Shown in pieces: positions 45,586 to 57,379 of a stretch of DNA of 64,000 nucleotides. Position numbers and translations under genes: made by a program. Below the pieces are notes generated by a model that was not told where the DNA came from, did no database searches, and worked only from the letters and a program-made list of their open reading frames with translations. The DNA is from Sipunculus nudus (lineage: Eukaryota > Annelida > Sipuncula > Golfingiida > Sipunculidae): contig CM049314.1 in NCBI GenBank assembly GCA_026874595.1, positions 14,932,729 through 14,996,728 of the forward strand, written 5' to 3'. The first letter of the stretch is position 1. Every line of letters starts with the position of its first letter.

Positions 45586-48418
45586 ATGGATTTGAGAAGG
45601 GTCAACGATGAAGACAAGCTAGATTTGTGCAGAAAATATTACTTTGGTAAGATTTGAATGTGGTTATAAACACAAAATTGCAATTTTGAATAACTGCAGC
45701 CAATTTATATAGTCATGCATTTTTGCAGTTACTTTGGACATTTTACCATTTCATTTATTCATCTCTTTGCCTTAAAGCAACACCCTAAACTTTGGTTCTG
45801 GCAGTAACCTGTTTTATTGTTGTATGTTTTCCAGTAAATCTTGAATATATTATAAAATATGTTAGTCCTGACAATGCTTCCCTTTTGTTTACTTTATACC
45901 AGTTATAATAATATAATAAGCCTCTCAGTTATAGTGTGGTATGTGAAATACTCTATGTGCATGTATAAGGAATCATTTGAAGTAAATCTGCATTCAGCTG
46001 CCTGTCTTGAGTTGGTTTTGGATGAATACAAAAACAAACTATTATAATCTGATAAATCTCAGTGTTTTTACTTCTCATGACTTGAGTGTTCTGAATCATC
46101 CTATGTTTCAAATTCTCTCTCTGTTCCAGGTGGTTTCGCTTTCCTCCCTTTCCTCTGGTTCATAAATGCCACTTGGTTCTTCAGAGAGGCATTTCTAAAA
46201 GAATCATATGAACAACAGAAACAGATCCGAACATGTAAGAAATATGTCTTTTTTATAGCTTAACAGGAGAGACTGTTTAACATTGTCTTTATTGCCACTC
46301 GCAGCCAGGCAAACTAGATATGAGTAAAGGTGTTATGTTTCACGGATTCTATACTAAAATCTTGTTAATTAAAATATTACTGAGTTATAGAATAATGAAA
46401 AATAATGTGCAAATTCATGCTTGTATAACACAAGAAATACTGTAACACTAGAACAGGCACCAAGCTCATGATTTACAAATCATCACAATGGAATGTGATT
46501 CCAGTGTTTTATGAGCAATTTGTGATGTAAAAATTTGTTAATTTAGTTCATAACTAAAAGATTAATGTCACAGATAACTGATTCATCAGATTTGTCAGAG
46601 TTGCATGCCACCTGGTGGTAGAATTAGATAATTGATGGGGCAAAATGAGAATACGAAGGTGGATTCTGTGGGTATCTTGAAACTGAAAAGGTACCTAATG
46701 GTTTTGGTGAATCACTTTTATATATTGTTGCTATATTATACATGCGGCCGTCAAGTCATTCAGGAAATTGTCTTCAAGAATAAAACCAGTTTGATGCTAG
46801 TTGCTAACCCTCTTTTTAGTCTGGTGTCAGTAGGTAGACTTTCGCAAAATCATCACCCAGTATTCTTTTATTCATTTTTATGGTTGACTCACAAGTCACT
46901 GCATGGTAGCTGATATATAGATATATGAGTTTTGCCCTTCTTTGATCAGCACTGCATCACCATTCAGAATCTTTTTAAAATTATGAAATTCTAAGCTCAG
47001 TTACTATAAATTTTATGCTGTAAAGATGAAATTTAAAATTTATGGTTTTCTGTATGAACTAGAATACGAGTAGTCAACAAGCAACGGCGTGTATCCACCA
47101 AATCACAGAAGCATAGGTAAAGTAAGGCACTGAACATTCCTGACATGACATGATTACAAATTTGTGGCATCAGTGATGCCAATTAAACTCTTTACATGTG
47201 TGCAATTGTCACCAAAAACAGATCTAAAGATTGATACACTATGCAAAATTTCAAGGAGAGACACCAATCAAATACTGAGAAAAAGTGCACCAATGTATTC
47301 TATAAAACCAGAACAGCAGGTGGTCCCACCTGTCTGGTCTACAATAAAACTATCCAAGATGGATAAACATGCAAAATTTCAGGATGATACATCCATTTAC
47401 TTCTGAGATAGGAGAGATTTTTACCAAAAGCAAACTGACAGCTGGACACCACACGAAACAATTTCAGATGGGGCCACCTGTCACGAATATGAGTTAGAGA
47501 TATCTATGAACATGCAAAATTTCAGGCCAATACAACAAACCAATCCTGAGGTAAGGGTATCATTGTATTCTATGAAAACAGGAAAGTAGGTGGTGCCACC
47601 TGTCTGGTCTACATGAAAACTCTCTGAGATGGATGGATATGCCAAATTTCAGACCAATAAATTTAACCACTCCTGAGATATGAGCAATTTTCACCTAAAG
47701 CCAACGCACAGATGAATGTGATGCAAGAACGGTTGCAGATAGCACCACCAGTCTTTAGTACAAGATGGAGGTATCCAAGATCTATGGACATGCACAATTT
47801 CAGCCCAATACATTGAACCAATCACTAAGACTAACAGATTGCAAATGCATGGATGGAAGCCAGACAAAAATGATTGAAGATGGCCCCACCAGTCTCAAGT
47901 ATGAGATGGAGAGATCCAAGATCTATGGAAATGCAAAATTTCAGCTCAATACATTGAAACACTCCTGATATATGGGCTGTTGTCACAAAGACACCCAGAT
48001 TCATACTGCACATTAAGGATTGCAGGTGGCACCACCTTTCTTTGTTAGGCACAACTACATAGGTGAGTGAATAACTATGCCAGGTTTGGGAAAGTTCGGT
48101 CCAAGGATCTCGGAGGATTTATCTGGAAAGGAGGAAACCGGTTAAAAACATATCTGCAAAACTTTGTTTTGGCGGATACAAATATATTCAATCTACAGGT
48201 AAAACAAAATCATGAGTGACATGATATCGATATTTGCCTGATATTTTACAAAACATGGTGTCTTTTATATATTCTCAGATGTGATACGATCGGGTATAGG
48301 AGCGGTTTTCTGGATAGCAGTCATCACAGCTTGGGTGGTCGTGTTCCAGCTGAACAGAGCATCATGGGGAGCAACAGCTGATAGGATATCATTTGTTATT
48401 CCTAAAGGAATCCCATAA
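45586..48418 (+). CDS. PSENEN: Gamma-secretase subunit PEN-2
   Basis: PEN-2 is the small membrane subunit of gamma-secretase. With presenilin, nicastrin and APH-1 it cleaves Notch, APP and other type-I membrane proteins, and it triggers presenilin endoproteolysis. Coding exons are 45586-45646, 46130-46234 and 48279-48418, with phases 1 and 1. The product is exactly 101 residues, the usual length. It starts [20 protein letters not shown], then has [18 protein letters not shown] (first hydrophobic hairpin), a charged EQQKQIR loop, the [19 protein letters not shown] membrane helix and the conserved tail ending FVIPKGIP. The ATG exon begins at a TAG acceptor two bases before ATG, so a 5' UTR exon lies upstream but was not found. 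Intron 2 (2.0 kb) contains a repeat related to the 278-bp array. Confidence 0.98.
47164..48190 (+). repeat. Dispersed repeat related to the 278-bp array
   Basis: In PSENEN intron 2, forward orientation. Phrases like AGGTGGTGCCACCTGTCTGG, CATGCAAAATTTCAGG and ACTCCTGAGATATGAGCAAT recur about every 140 bp. The right end, AAAACTTTGTTTTGGCGGAT, matches the sequence at about 16478-16500 next to the 278-bp array. The central palindrome is mostly decayed here (GGTGGTGCCACC, GATGGGGCCACC, GGTGGCACCACC), so this copy is older. Confidence 0.8.
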
Positions 48419-48655
48419 TGCAACATCAACTCCCAGATTGAGAGTTCAAAAACACTAAAAGCACAGGGATCATTTTACTAGGGAACAGTTCATGCCAGCA
48501 TGTACTTGAATGTTTAGTACTTAACTAGTACTCTGATTTTTTTACGTTTTGTATCTTAAGGGCTGAAACATCACAGGAAATATGACTAGAGACGGCCAAA
48601 ATATGAATACTCTGCCAGTTTTGTTTCAAGAGTAAACATGTTATTATCCATGAAA

Positions 48656-48661
48656 AATAAA
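48656..48661 (+). promoter_or_regulatory. Candidate PSENEN poly(A) signal
   Basis: AATAAA 238 nt after the stop codon, in unique sequence. A second candidate lies at 48890-48895. Confidence 0.55.
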
Positions 48662-48895
48662 TGCATGTATTTGAGCACTCCATGCTAATCCGTTTTGTTA
48701 GATGGCAGATCCTACATACCAGTTGGAATTTATGTAAAAGAAATCAAGAGATAGATTCATTCACCACCAGTATTATTTCACATTACTTTTAGGGATTGAC
48801 ATTAGATAAGTGTTCCACGTTCCTTTTGGTATCCACATAAAAATCTGTTGTCTGATGATTTCATAAGCCATCCTTGGTGATGGTTTTAAAATAAA

Positions 48896-49332
48896 ATGCT
48901 CATTGTCTACCCTATTCCTTGACAAGGTAAGGTAAATTTCAAGATTATTTGTTCCCAGTTTGTGTAAACTCTTTTGTTATACAATTCGTTTTGACTGAGA
49001 TATTTTACAGGTTGAGTTATATCTATTTTTACTTCAAAAATGATTTAATAACTACATGTAGTTGTCTGGTTATATATTTTAAACTTGGAGGTTGCTGTGT
49101 ATAAGTTCTTAGATTAGTTCACATTAATGTTGAGTATGGGGGGGGGGGGGGGGAGGCCTATAGTATAACTGCTTTACTTTGCTTACCACTGAAATGCTCA
49201 GGAACTGTGCAGGGTCCTTTGTCATGTACATGGAACTCTCTTAAAATATTACTTGCGAACTGTTCAGATAAATGAAAAAACAGAATTCATGAACATTTAC
49301 TACAAGGCAAAGTATATTCCTGGAATAGGTAT

Positions 49333-49386
<54 letters not shown>

Positions 49387-51169
49387 TAAATAAAAAAACA
49401 GTATGTATAAATGGTGAATATTTATACTATTTATATACCACATTTATTTGTAACAAAACGTGTACATTACTTGGTGTAATCTGTTTGCAAAGGTCGGAGC
49501 TTGAGTCTGCAAGAGTCATGCATCATTGTAGAAGGGTATATGCAGCCTCTTTAGACTATACCTGGTGCACGTCGGCTTGGAATAATTGCTGAACGGATGC
49601 TCTCAAAATAAGTGATGGGACATACAAGACTAAATGTTGGGGGGGGGGGGGGGCTGGACAGTCGAGGGGTAAAATTAAAGCTAGCATTCACAAGAAAAGA
49701 CGCAGACGACGCCGGATGACGACGACAGACGCAAACACTGTGTCCCCCCCCCCCTATGGAAGGGGAGACATAATAAAGTGCCGAGTTAAAGACCAGTTTC
49801 TTTGTGTATGATGATACCGTGAGAGTGAACAATGCCATGCCCGGCTGATACTCTCAAAATTTTAGATTTTCAGAAAGAAACACGATTTACCTTAAGTGTG
49901 TACCGCGTTTTAATGACAACTCTTTAAATCTTCCAATTCATGTAATTGAAAGGTGCATGCCAATTAACTAATGTGACATTATTCAGCAGAACTGACAAAT
50001 CGGTGATATTTGATGTAAACGGTGAAGTGAAAAAAATTAATAAATTCAAGTTAAGGGACTCCTTGTGTTTAATTCTGGGTGAACATTATGTTTCTGTTCA
50101 TGCCGAACCCCGACAGAGATGAGAAATTTAAAATGAATGTTCGCATTGCATAAATTAAGGCAGGAAATCGGAAAATCATGCAAAGTGGGATGAGTAGAGT
50201 TTATTCAATGATTTTTTTTACAGAAAACATTGATAATTAATATGTATGTTTATCAAAATAGGATAGGATAGATTATAAATACAACAAGCACCTTCGCAGC
50301 CCAACGTCAACAGGTGTTTTAATCCAATGGTCAAGAGCTTAAAAGTGTATTACGTTACTTTTATCTGTGCACTGGTGACACGGTCATCACGTGACTGACT
50401 AGGTAAACGGAGAGACGGCAAGCTCCTGGTCTATTCTTTGGTGTACGGTACCGTGTACCGGCATATAACAATCATTCTGTATGATCATTAAAATAATGAC
50501 TTCATTCATAATCCATGACTAGATTCCATCACAATTATTTATTTTAAAAAGTTATTTGATAAAAACCAAGTGCATTGCGTCTTGGGTGCATGGTGGTCGC
50601 GAGGCGCAGGGACACAACAGGAAGTGGCGCCCCCTTGTGTCTACCTGACTTTGTTAGCGTGTCCTCTATAGAAGCGCTTGATCCCTTCCTGTTTAAGCGG
50701 CCATTTAAAACAATCCCTGGCTTGACTTATCAGTTTGTTAGATCCACCTTCATTCACACTGAAAATATAGATAAAGTAACATTAAAAATCAATTTTAATG
50801 CTCAAGAAAATGCAAGTTAACGGATAACCGTATCATCAGTATAGAGACCACTAAAACATGATAATATTATTATTGCGGAAATGTTAGGTGTTTTTGACGT
50901 TCAGTGCATCCCTATGCACTAAGATTCATCCATCTAACGCGCTAACAACGTCACTGACTCGGTGAGTATGCCTTGAGACACTTGGCAGAGTGGTTGGTCA
51001 CTCAGCACGCGCATTCTAACTTAATCCCATGACAACCAAAAGCTAAATAAAGTGCCAAAGAACAAAATTTAAAACTTGCAGTTTAAGCATTAATCATACA
51101 GCCTATGTGGCTTATGAGCAGCTGCAGGGGACACACGATCCCGCTACAAGTAAGAATTGTACACAGTAC
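48896..51169. other. Intergenic with simple repeats
   Basis: Holds a G-run (about 49140-49154), an (AT)n tract at 49338-49383, a G-run at about 49640 and a C-run at about 49744. No gene is supported. Confidence 0.5.
49338..49383. repeat. (AT)n microsatellite
   Basis: About 22 AT units. Confidence 0.95.
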
Positions 51170-53384
51170 TTATTGTACGGCGTTGTACCAATGTACTTGC
51201 CTCATCCAGATGCTGTCCTGTCGGACGCTGGGGGAGATGTTCTGGACCATCATCATCTTGATGCTGTCACGCACGGTCTGCTCCCCCGGGTGACGGTAGT
51301 CAACCATAGAACGTGTCAGCATCCTCCTGAAATATTAAATATACTACAGTATGAAAGTCTGTACTCACGGAGAGAGAGAGAGAGTGAGAAAGAAAGAAAG
51401 AGAGAGAGGTCAATATCGACTTGGTATACGCACATCTTGGTCCTTATTAAATACTAGGTCATATTAATTAGCGTCCACTTAGTCGGTCAAGCGGGAAAGA
51501 GTGGAAGTGCAAAATGGCCTATTATTTAATAAGAGTACTTCGGCCAGTGAGTGCCACATATAAGGTACAACCCTAGGAATGACCTTTAAAGTAAAAGAGC
51601 ATGCTCCTTGATATATTGTTAGCTGTTATTATTATATCCGATCACATTATAATGTTGGAATTGAAGGAGCAATGAATACCGTAAAACTATTTCATCAATG
51701 AGGCTGAGAAAAAAGGACATTGTATTTTTTTTAGCAAAATTTGTAACACTAAACTCTAAAAAATTATCTCCATGACTCGTTCATCGCCTTCACGAATTAA
51801 CATATACGATTATTCCTGGTTCATTTTTTTATATAAGCACCCACTTAAATAACGAATTTAGATTTTACTATTCAAAATTATCGATAATTAAGGAGGTGCA
51901 AGCCTAATGGTACATTCTTTATCCCTTATAGCTCATAAATTTAAGTCTCTTACTCATAATCATTGTAATAATTATTACGATCTTCTTGTTTAATAAATTT
52001 ACATTTGATATACACGCATTTATGCATAATCAAGCGCAGTTTCTATTGCATCTTCAGTCGTCCTCGTAAGTCAAAAAGAGATGGTCTCCTTCTCAGCATT
52101 AAAGTAGGTACTTTTTGACAAATTACTATTAATATTATTACTATTATTATAACACTACCTGCGTTTGCCCAGCAGACTCTGTCCCACACAGTCTCTGCTG
52201 TGGACAGCCTTGATTCTGTCAAGCTCGTCCACGCGGTCAGTGTGACAGTCGGTTCTCACCTCCCGCCCAAAATGTGTGTAGTCATTCCCGATGGTGGACC
52301 GCCATTGTTTCTCCACAGGCAGCGGAAGAATCTGGTGACACAGAACATTGCAAAATTTATAAATACATGTATAAAGAAATGTATATGTACATTTTGCTAT
52401 CGCAGGGGCGGATCCAGGATTTAGGGGGGGGGAAAGGGGGGCGGGGGGTCCAACCAAGGAGGACTAATGAAAAACCTAAAAAAAAGATCCCCAGGTCCGG
52501 AAAAGGGGGGGGGGTGCAGGCCGCAAAATTTTGTCTGAAACATTTAAAAAAGCTTGCAGCGGATGAAAAAGGGGGTCTGGACCCCCTTGACCCCTCCCCT
52601 GGATCCGCTTCTGTATCGGTAACTGTAACGTAGAAGCATGCATCTTATAAGCATACAAATCCGACATCCCCCCCCCCTCCCCCGGCCGCTTGTTACCATC
52701 ACCGTTTACGGCTATAAATATTGTAGGATATATTATATGAAGAATGTATTGGTAAGGGTTTGCTTTGACTGAAGACTTTTTTCGATCGTCTTCACCAGGG
52801 GACGCCAGTGTTCTTACAAGGGTCCTGGCATGGTGGAGTAGTATAGTGAAATACCGCTAATTCTACAGCTGATTCTGCTTATTGTTAAGAATGTCATGAA
52901 AACATTGATACCACACTGAAGGCAAAATTTAAAGCTCGTACCTCTCCAGTCTGAGACAAATAATCGTTGTGTTGCGTCCTGCGACGAAACGTATAATTTT
53001 ATACTTAAACGTATATTAACTCACCTGCGCTAATTTCGGGGGAGTACATGGCCGGCGTCTGTTGGTTTCTCCGTTTTGGAAGTGTCGGGTAAAGCCCTGG
53101 TATGTGGTCTCATCTTCTTTGGAATCATTACCAAAGGTGAAATTTGTTTTCTGTAACGCAACTTTCCTCTTTTCATACTCCTTGTTATTATGGCTCCCTT
53201 GTTGTGACTTTCCGTCGGCGCGGACTATCGCAGGCAGGGGATCATTGGTGTAATCGTGGAGGTAGGTAGATCGGAGCCCATCAGCGTCGTCTCCGAACGC
53301 GAAGTTGGTCCTAGTGAACTGTTCAGTTAAGCTGAACCTCGGGTTGGTGGGTGTGAACAGGCTAGCTTCCCGCGCCACCCACAT
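51170..53384 (-). CDS. TNFxFGxD-motif protein, possibly ciliary
   Basis: Three coding exons in transcript order, 53025-53384, 52159-52331 and 51170-51326, join in frame (phases 0 and 2) with GT-AG borders to give 229 residues. It starts MWVAREASLFTP. Two motifs repeat, TNFAFGDD (26-33) and TNFTFGND (80-87), each followed by a tyrosine-containing TY segment. A third diverged version, TIGNDYTHFG, follows near 133. The C-terminus is basic and ends VHWYNAVQ. It has no signal peptide or membrane helix. Spaced short F-G-D/N-Y repeats recall ciliary and flagellar microtubule-inner or -associated proteins such as TEX45 and SAXO-type proteins, but I cannot confirm the family. The acceptor of exon 2 could also be the later AG before AAACAATGG, which would remove eight residues. 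Confidence 0.75.
51370..51409. repeat. GA-rich microsatellite
   Basis: GAGA tract with GAAA interruptions, in the last intron of the minus-strand gene, close to the exon 3 acceptor. Confidence 0.85.
52403..52613 (-). mobile_element. MITE with GCGGATCCAGG ends, copy C
   Basis: A 211-bp element starting CAGGGGCGGATCCAGG and ending with GGATCCGCTTCTG, so it is inverted relative to copies A and B. It has a perfect 5-bp duplication TATCG (52398-52402 and 52614-52618). It sits in the intron between coding exons 1 and 2 of the TNFxFGxD gene, about 70 bp upstream of the exon 2 acceptor. Confidence 0.88.
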
Positions 53385-53872
53385 TGTGATGTCGGAGTCT
53401 GGGAAGGGGTGATGAATAAAGACGACGGTGAAGGACGGAGTGGTAATCTCGGTGCTCCGAAGTGATGATCCAAGACAACAACACTATCTCTATGACAACA
53501 ATGACAACAACAACAGTGAAAAATGTCCTCTTCTCTGGAGCTATGTCAAACATGTCAGTTAGTATTATAATTCACATCATAGATGAAAAAATCAGTATAC
53601 GTGGCCCTCCAAGTCGAGAGTTAAATTATTAGTCTTCTTCTAAAATGATCAATATCCCTCTTGTTTCTAGACTCTAGAAACAGAAACCTGTTCACATGTG
53701 GTGCCAAACTCAATGTCTAACCATTTTCTACTTCAAGGCCTCTATACTCAATACACATGGATTTCCATTTAACATGTGGGCAGCATTACACCTGGGTTTA
53801 AGCGACCTTTGCAAAATTATCTTCTTTAAATATTATTAGAAACATTATTAATTATCAATCACATTTTTCTTA

Positions 53873-53940
53873 CCGTTTCGGCACACAATTTTCTTTTTGC
53901 TGCAAGAAAGAACACTTGCACAACACAGTTGTTGATAAAT
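53873..53940 (-). other. Candidate 5' UTR exon of the TNFxFGxD gene
   Basis: On the - strand a segment ends GCCGAAACG before a GTAAGA donor. The coding exon opens at a CCCAG acceptor (53399) 14 nt before its ATG, which calls for an upstream non-coding exon. The upstream limit of this exon is unknown. Confidence 0.45.
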
Positions 53941-54025
53941 TTATAGGCCTATCCTACACCGACTGACGCAGAGATATTTCCCACTGATAAGCTCGAGGCG
54001 GTCACGCGTCGCTACGCTACGGATG

Positions 54026-54033
54026 TGACGTCA
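54026..54033. promoter_or_regulatory. CRE palindrome in likely promoter
   Basis: A perfect TGACGTCA lies about 90 bp above the candidate 5' UTR exon, with a second TTACGTCAC nearby at about 54038. The surrounding 80 bp is CpG-rich compared with its neighbourhood. CREs bind CREB/ATF proteins and are common in promoters of germline and ciliary genes. Confidence 0.55.
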
Positions 54034-54281
54034 GCATTACGTCACGTAATTCCTCCAACGCCATCTGGTGCCTTTTGTGGAGAGTTCGTATTTAACGTTA
54101 CCATGTTTTCATCAGCAGGCGTAACAGATCTGAATAAAATATAGTGGGTATTGTTTCATGAGTGAATTTCCATATATTATTTACATATCATGAACACAGC
54201 CACTGTGTGCATGTCGGGCGAACTAGGTCACAGAGGCTCACGAAGGATCCATGATCAATTGACCATTGTTTATTGCACTGC

Positions 54282-54426
54282 TCAGGATGATTTTATGTCC
54301 TCCTTTTCGTCAATCATCTCCATGTACTCTCGTCTTCCTTTTGCGTGTAGATTTTGCTCGGAGCCAGCCACGTTTGAAAGTTCTCTTCTGATGAATGACG
54401 TGTCCTCGCTCGAGCTATATTGGTCA
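54282..54426 (-). CDS. Candidate terminal exon, unidentified gene
   Basis: An open segment on the - strand starts after a TATACAG acceptor and ends in TGA at 54282-54284. It encodes a charged sequence containing SSSEDTSFIRRELSNV, GSEQNLHAKGRREYMEM and IDEKEDIKSS. An AATAAA (54269-54274) lies 8 nt past the stop. Composition is protein-like rather than AT-rich noise, but no upstream exon with the needed phase (two bases carried over) was found. Confidence 0.35.
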
Positions 54427-54616
54427 CTGTATATAATAGACAGGAGATACAAAACGAATGAATACATTACTATACAGGCACTGATATGAATATTCATGAG
54501 AACACACCTTCATGTATTAAAACTAAGCTTATGAACAATGATTGCATATACATCATATTTTTCACAATGTTGGATGAGGGAATCGGTATATATGTATTAT
54601 CATGCAAAGTGTAGGG

Positions 54617-54682
54617 GGGAGAGAGAGAGGGAGAAAGAGAAAAGGAGTAAGAGAGGGAGAGAGAGAGAGAGAGGGGGGGGGG
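54617..54682. repeat. (GA)n tract running into poly-G
   Basis: A GAGAGAGG tract followed by about 14 G. Confidence 0.9.
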
Positions 54683-54699
54683 GGGTATGCCTGTACTGC

Positions 54700-55796
54700 C
54701 CCGCATAAGGAACTACTGAGAGGTATTGGTTCATGCAAGTGCAGAATCACAGTGGTTTGAGCATGGCGGAGGTACAGGTGTTGGTTTATTTTCGTGAAAA
54801 TGAAAGCGTCTTGCGTGTAGTCATGTTATGAATAACCATTGCAAAGAAACGTAGTCGGTTCCCTCTGGCTCTGGTACAACGGAGGATGGCGGAGAATTGT
54901 GAGCTTTTGTTTATTGTTAGTGAGCTGTTAACACTGGGATATTTATTTATCTGGGATTTTATTTATTAAACGCTTTCGATCGCCATTGACTAAATTTAAC
55001 GTTAACAGAACTGACCTCTCATTTTCGGCCTTTTTAAGCCTCAAACATTTTCCTCGTGTTTCATGTAAAATGAACTGATTTTGGGAAATCTCTCGAGTGA
55101 TTTTCGATAAATGATGTATAACGTAATGTTAAAAGCATGTAACAGGAGAACCCTCTTCCTAAAACATATTACATTTTGCAACTTTATGTAACATTTGAGG
55201 TTGTGCAATTTATTATCAGTATAAGGTGATGGACAGTATCAAAGGATAAAATCTTTCAAGACTTTACAGGACAAGGTATATAACGATTTAATCTTTATTC
55301 CCCCTCCCTAGATTTAATAACAAAATTACGTGCAGATAAAGGCCTAGCAAGTTTCATACGTTGTATTTTTCCTTTTGTCTGTACCAATTTACCCTTGCAC
55401 TGTATTCATATATAGGTCAATGTCATCAGTGCGTATCTTATGCTGTTCTACATCCAACCTCTTGGTAGTATCAGACCGTGTTTCAGACGTATTCCTGGCA
55501 TCAAGACGCGCTATCTATAACACTTACGGAGTTGTCTGTGTAGAACCAGGACAAGGTGAGAGAAGGGAATATACACTGTACTATATACACCGATACAATA
55601 TAGCTGACTCACAGGTATAAGGTCATGAGCTGATCTATTTAAACTTTACACTTTTAATTTTATATTATATTGTGATTTATTGGAGCTGTAGGTCTGTTAC
55701 AAAAAAAAAAACAGGCGGGATCTCCGTGTTATATGGCCAAATGAGAGTATTTATGGTATAATAAGGACAACAATCATATATGGCGGTACAAGGTTT
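54700..55796. other. Intergenic, no gene seen
   Basis: Unique sequence. The open frame near 55375-55620 has no recognisable content. Confidence 0.45.
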
Positions 55797-55954
55797 ACTC
55801 TTATTAAATAACAGGTCGAAGTGGGTTCCCTCTGCGTTCTCGCTTCATCGACCTTTTACATGGATACATGGCTACAATAAAATGGACTTTATGTCATAAT
55901 CGGTCGATAAAGCGGGAACGCAGAGGCAGCAAAATTGGACCTTTTAATAAGAGC
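55797..55954. mobile_element. Short foldback element
   Basis: The left arm contains ACTCTTATTAA and, inside, TCCCTCTGCGTTCTCGCTT followed by CATCGACC. The right arm has the reverse complement, GGTCGATAAAGCGGGAACGC, then AGAGG and TTAATAAGAGC. It is about 158 bp in all. A diverged right-half copy is visible at about 51481-51545 (GGTCAAGCGGGAAAGAG ... TTTAATAAGAG). Confidence 0.7.
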
Positions 55955-56019
55955 ACTTCAGGTTATGGATGTATAGCTATAAAAGGTTATATGTATGGCT
56001 GTATAGGGATTGATGATTA

Positions 56020-56333
56020 GGCCAAAAAAATAAAAGGTATGGTTCTAAGGCACCGCACGCATCAATTTTAAACCCCCGCATCAATAATTTTTATTTTTAT
56101 TTTCAATAAAAACTTTCCAATTTTGAGCTGCTGCCGCTCCGACATTTCTTTCAAGAAGATAAAACCATACAATTTCCTTTGTTTTGTAGTGCTTTTACTT
56201 GTTTAGCAAAAGAAAACTGTTATTTTCATGCTTTTCCCTTATCATTTGACATTATATCGAACCATACAAAAACAAATTAAAATTAAAAAAAGCGCCCGCC
56301 CGCATTGATTTCTGAAAAAATTTTATTTTGGCC
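56020..56333 (-). mobile_element. Harbinger-like MITE, intact copy
   Basis: A 314-bp element with GGCCAAAA at both ends, flanked by TTA at 56017-56019 and 56334-56336. It carries the GTATGGTTCT phrase at its left end and is inverted relative to 6671-7005. The TAA and TTA duplications in the two copies agree with a TWA target. Confidence 0.85.
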
Positions 56334-56499
56334 TTATATATACACCTATATCAGTATTTTATTGAGTGTTTCTATATTATAACGTGGTCGTGTGCTAAAA
56401 ATAGACAGTCGTGTGATAAAATAGGCGGTCGTATGATATAACGGGGTCTCCGCCGCATTTGACTGATTAGGGTTCGGATAATATGACCACGATATAAAT

Positions 56500-56534
<35 letters not shown>

Positions 56535-56557
56535 ATGTATACATTGACACACACACG

Positions 56558-56640
<83 letters not shown>
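56500..56640. repeat. Compound (AT)n / (GA)n microsatellite
   Basis: Two AT tracts (56500-56534 and 56559-56594) with a short ACACAC bridge, then about 23 GA units. Confidence 0.95.
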
Positions 56641-56643
<3 letters not shown>

Positions 56644-57379
56644 CCTTTAGGGGGAACTAAGAAACTATAGCTCTGGAAACGCAATGGCATCCAGCATGTG
56701 TCCATACACAGAATTATAGGCTTTTAAATCAAATCATATAATATCGTTTGAATTCAGAAACCGTTGTTCTATACAGCTATATGTAAACGATGCTTATTGA
56801 TTCAGCAACTGAATATATACAGCAAACACAGTCACTACCGAGATTATACGGTTTCTCTCAGATCTAAAGGCTAAAAGAATCCTGGTAGAAAACATAGAAA
56901 ACGACTGAGCTGAACAGACAGTATTTATCTTACCTTAAGGAGAGCCAATCCACGCCATGTTAGATGTCTGTATGCTCCAACAGACAGCGGCTCGCCATGG
57001 TTCCACGGGGGTTGAATATCGACCAGTTATTCAACTCGCTCGGTAACAGGCAATGCTGTTTTGTGGGAAAATCTTTACGCACACTGGGCCGATGATAGTG
57101 ATGCTTCATTGGCTCGTGGAAATAGAGGCGCGTTGGCAGTTTGACAATATTGATTTTTCTGAGGAATAACAAAGGGATTGAGACATTACGGCTGAAAACT
57201 CGTAGCAAATTATGAATTTAACACTCGACAGAAATTCAATTTAGGGAATATTGCAAGACGGCATTGTTAAGCAAAGGAAAAAAAATAGAAAATTCATGAA
57301 TCTGTGCACTGCAGCTAACATTTAAATTGTGTTTTTCGTTGTGTGGCTGGAACGTTGCATACAAAAACACAATGACAAA

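Noticed and set aside
52200-52633. Plus-strand open frames over 52.2-52.6 kb
   Set aside because: They are shadows of the minus-strand exon 52159-52331 and of MITE copy C.
56346-56705. Open frames over AT/GA microsatellites
   Set aside because: Poly-(YI) and poly-(SL) translations come from simple repeats. The same applies near 5383, 57315, 58165 and 61520.
56937-57208. Minus-strand coding exon ending AAG/GTAAGA
   Set aside because: The donor is good, but the frame ending there meets a stop within about 100 nt, and the longer open frame does not end at the donor. At best it is a non-coding exon.
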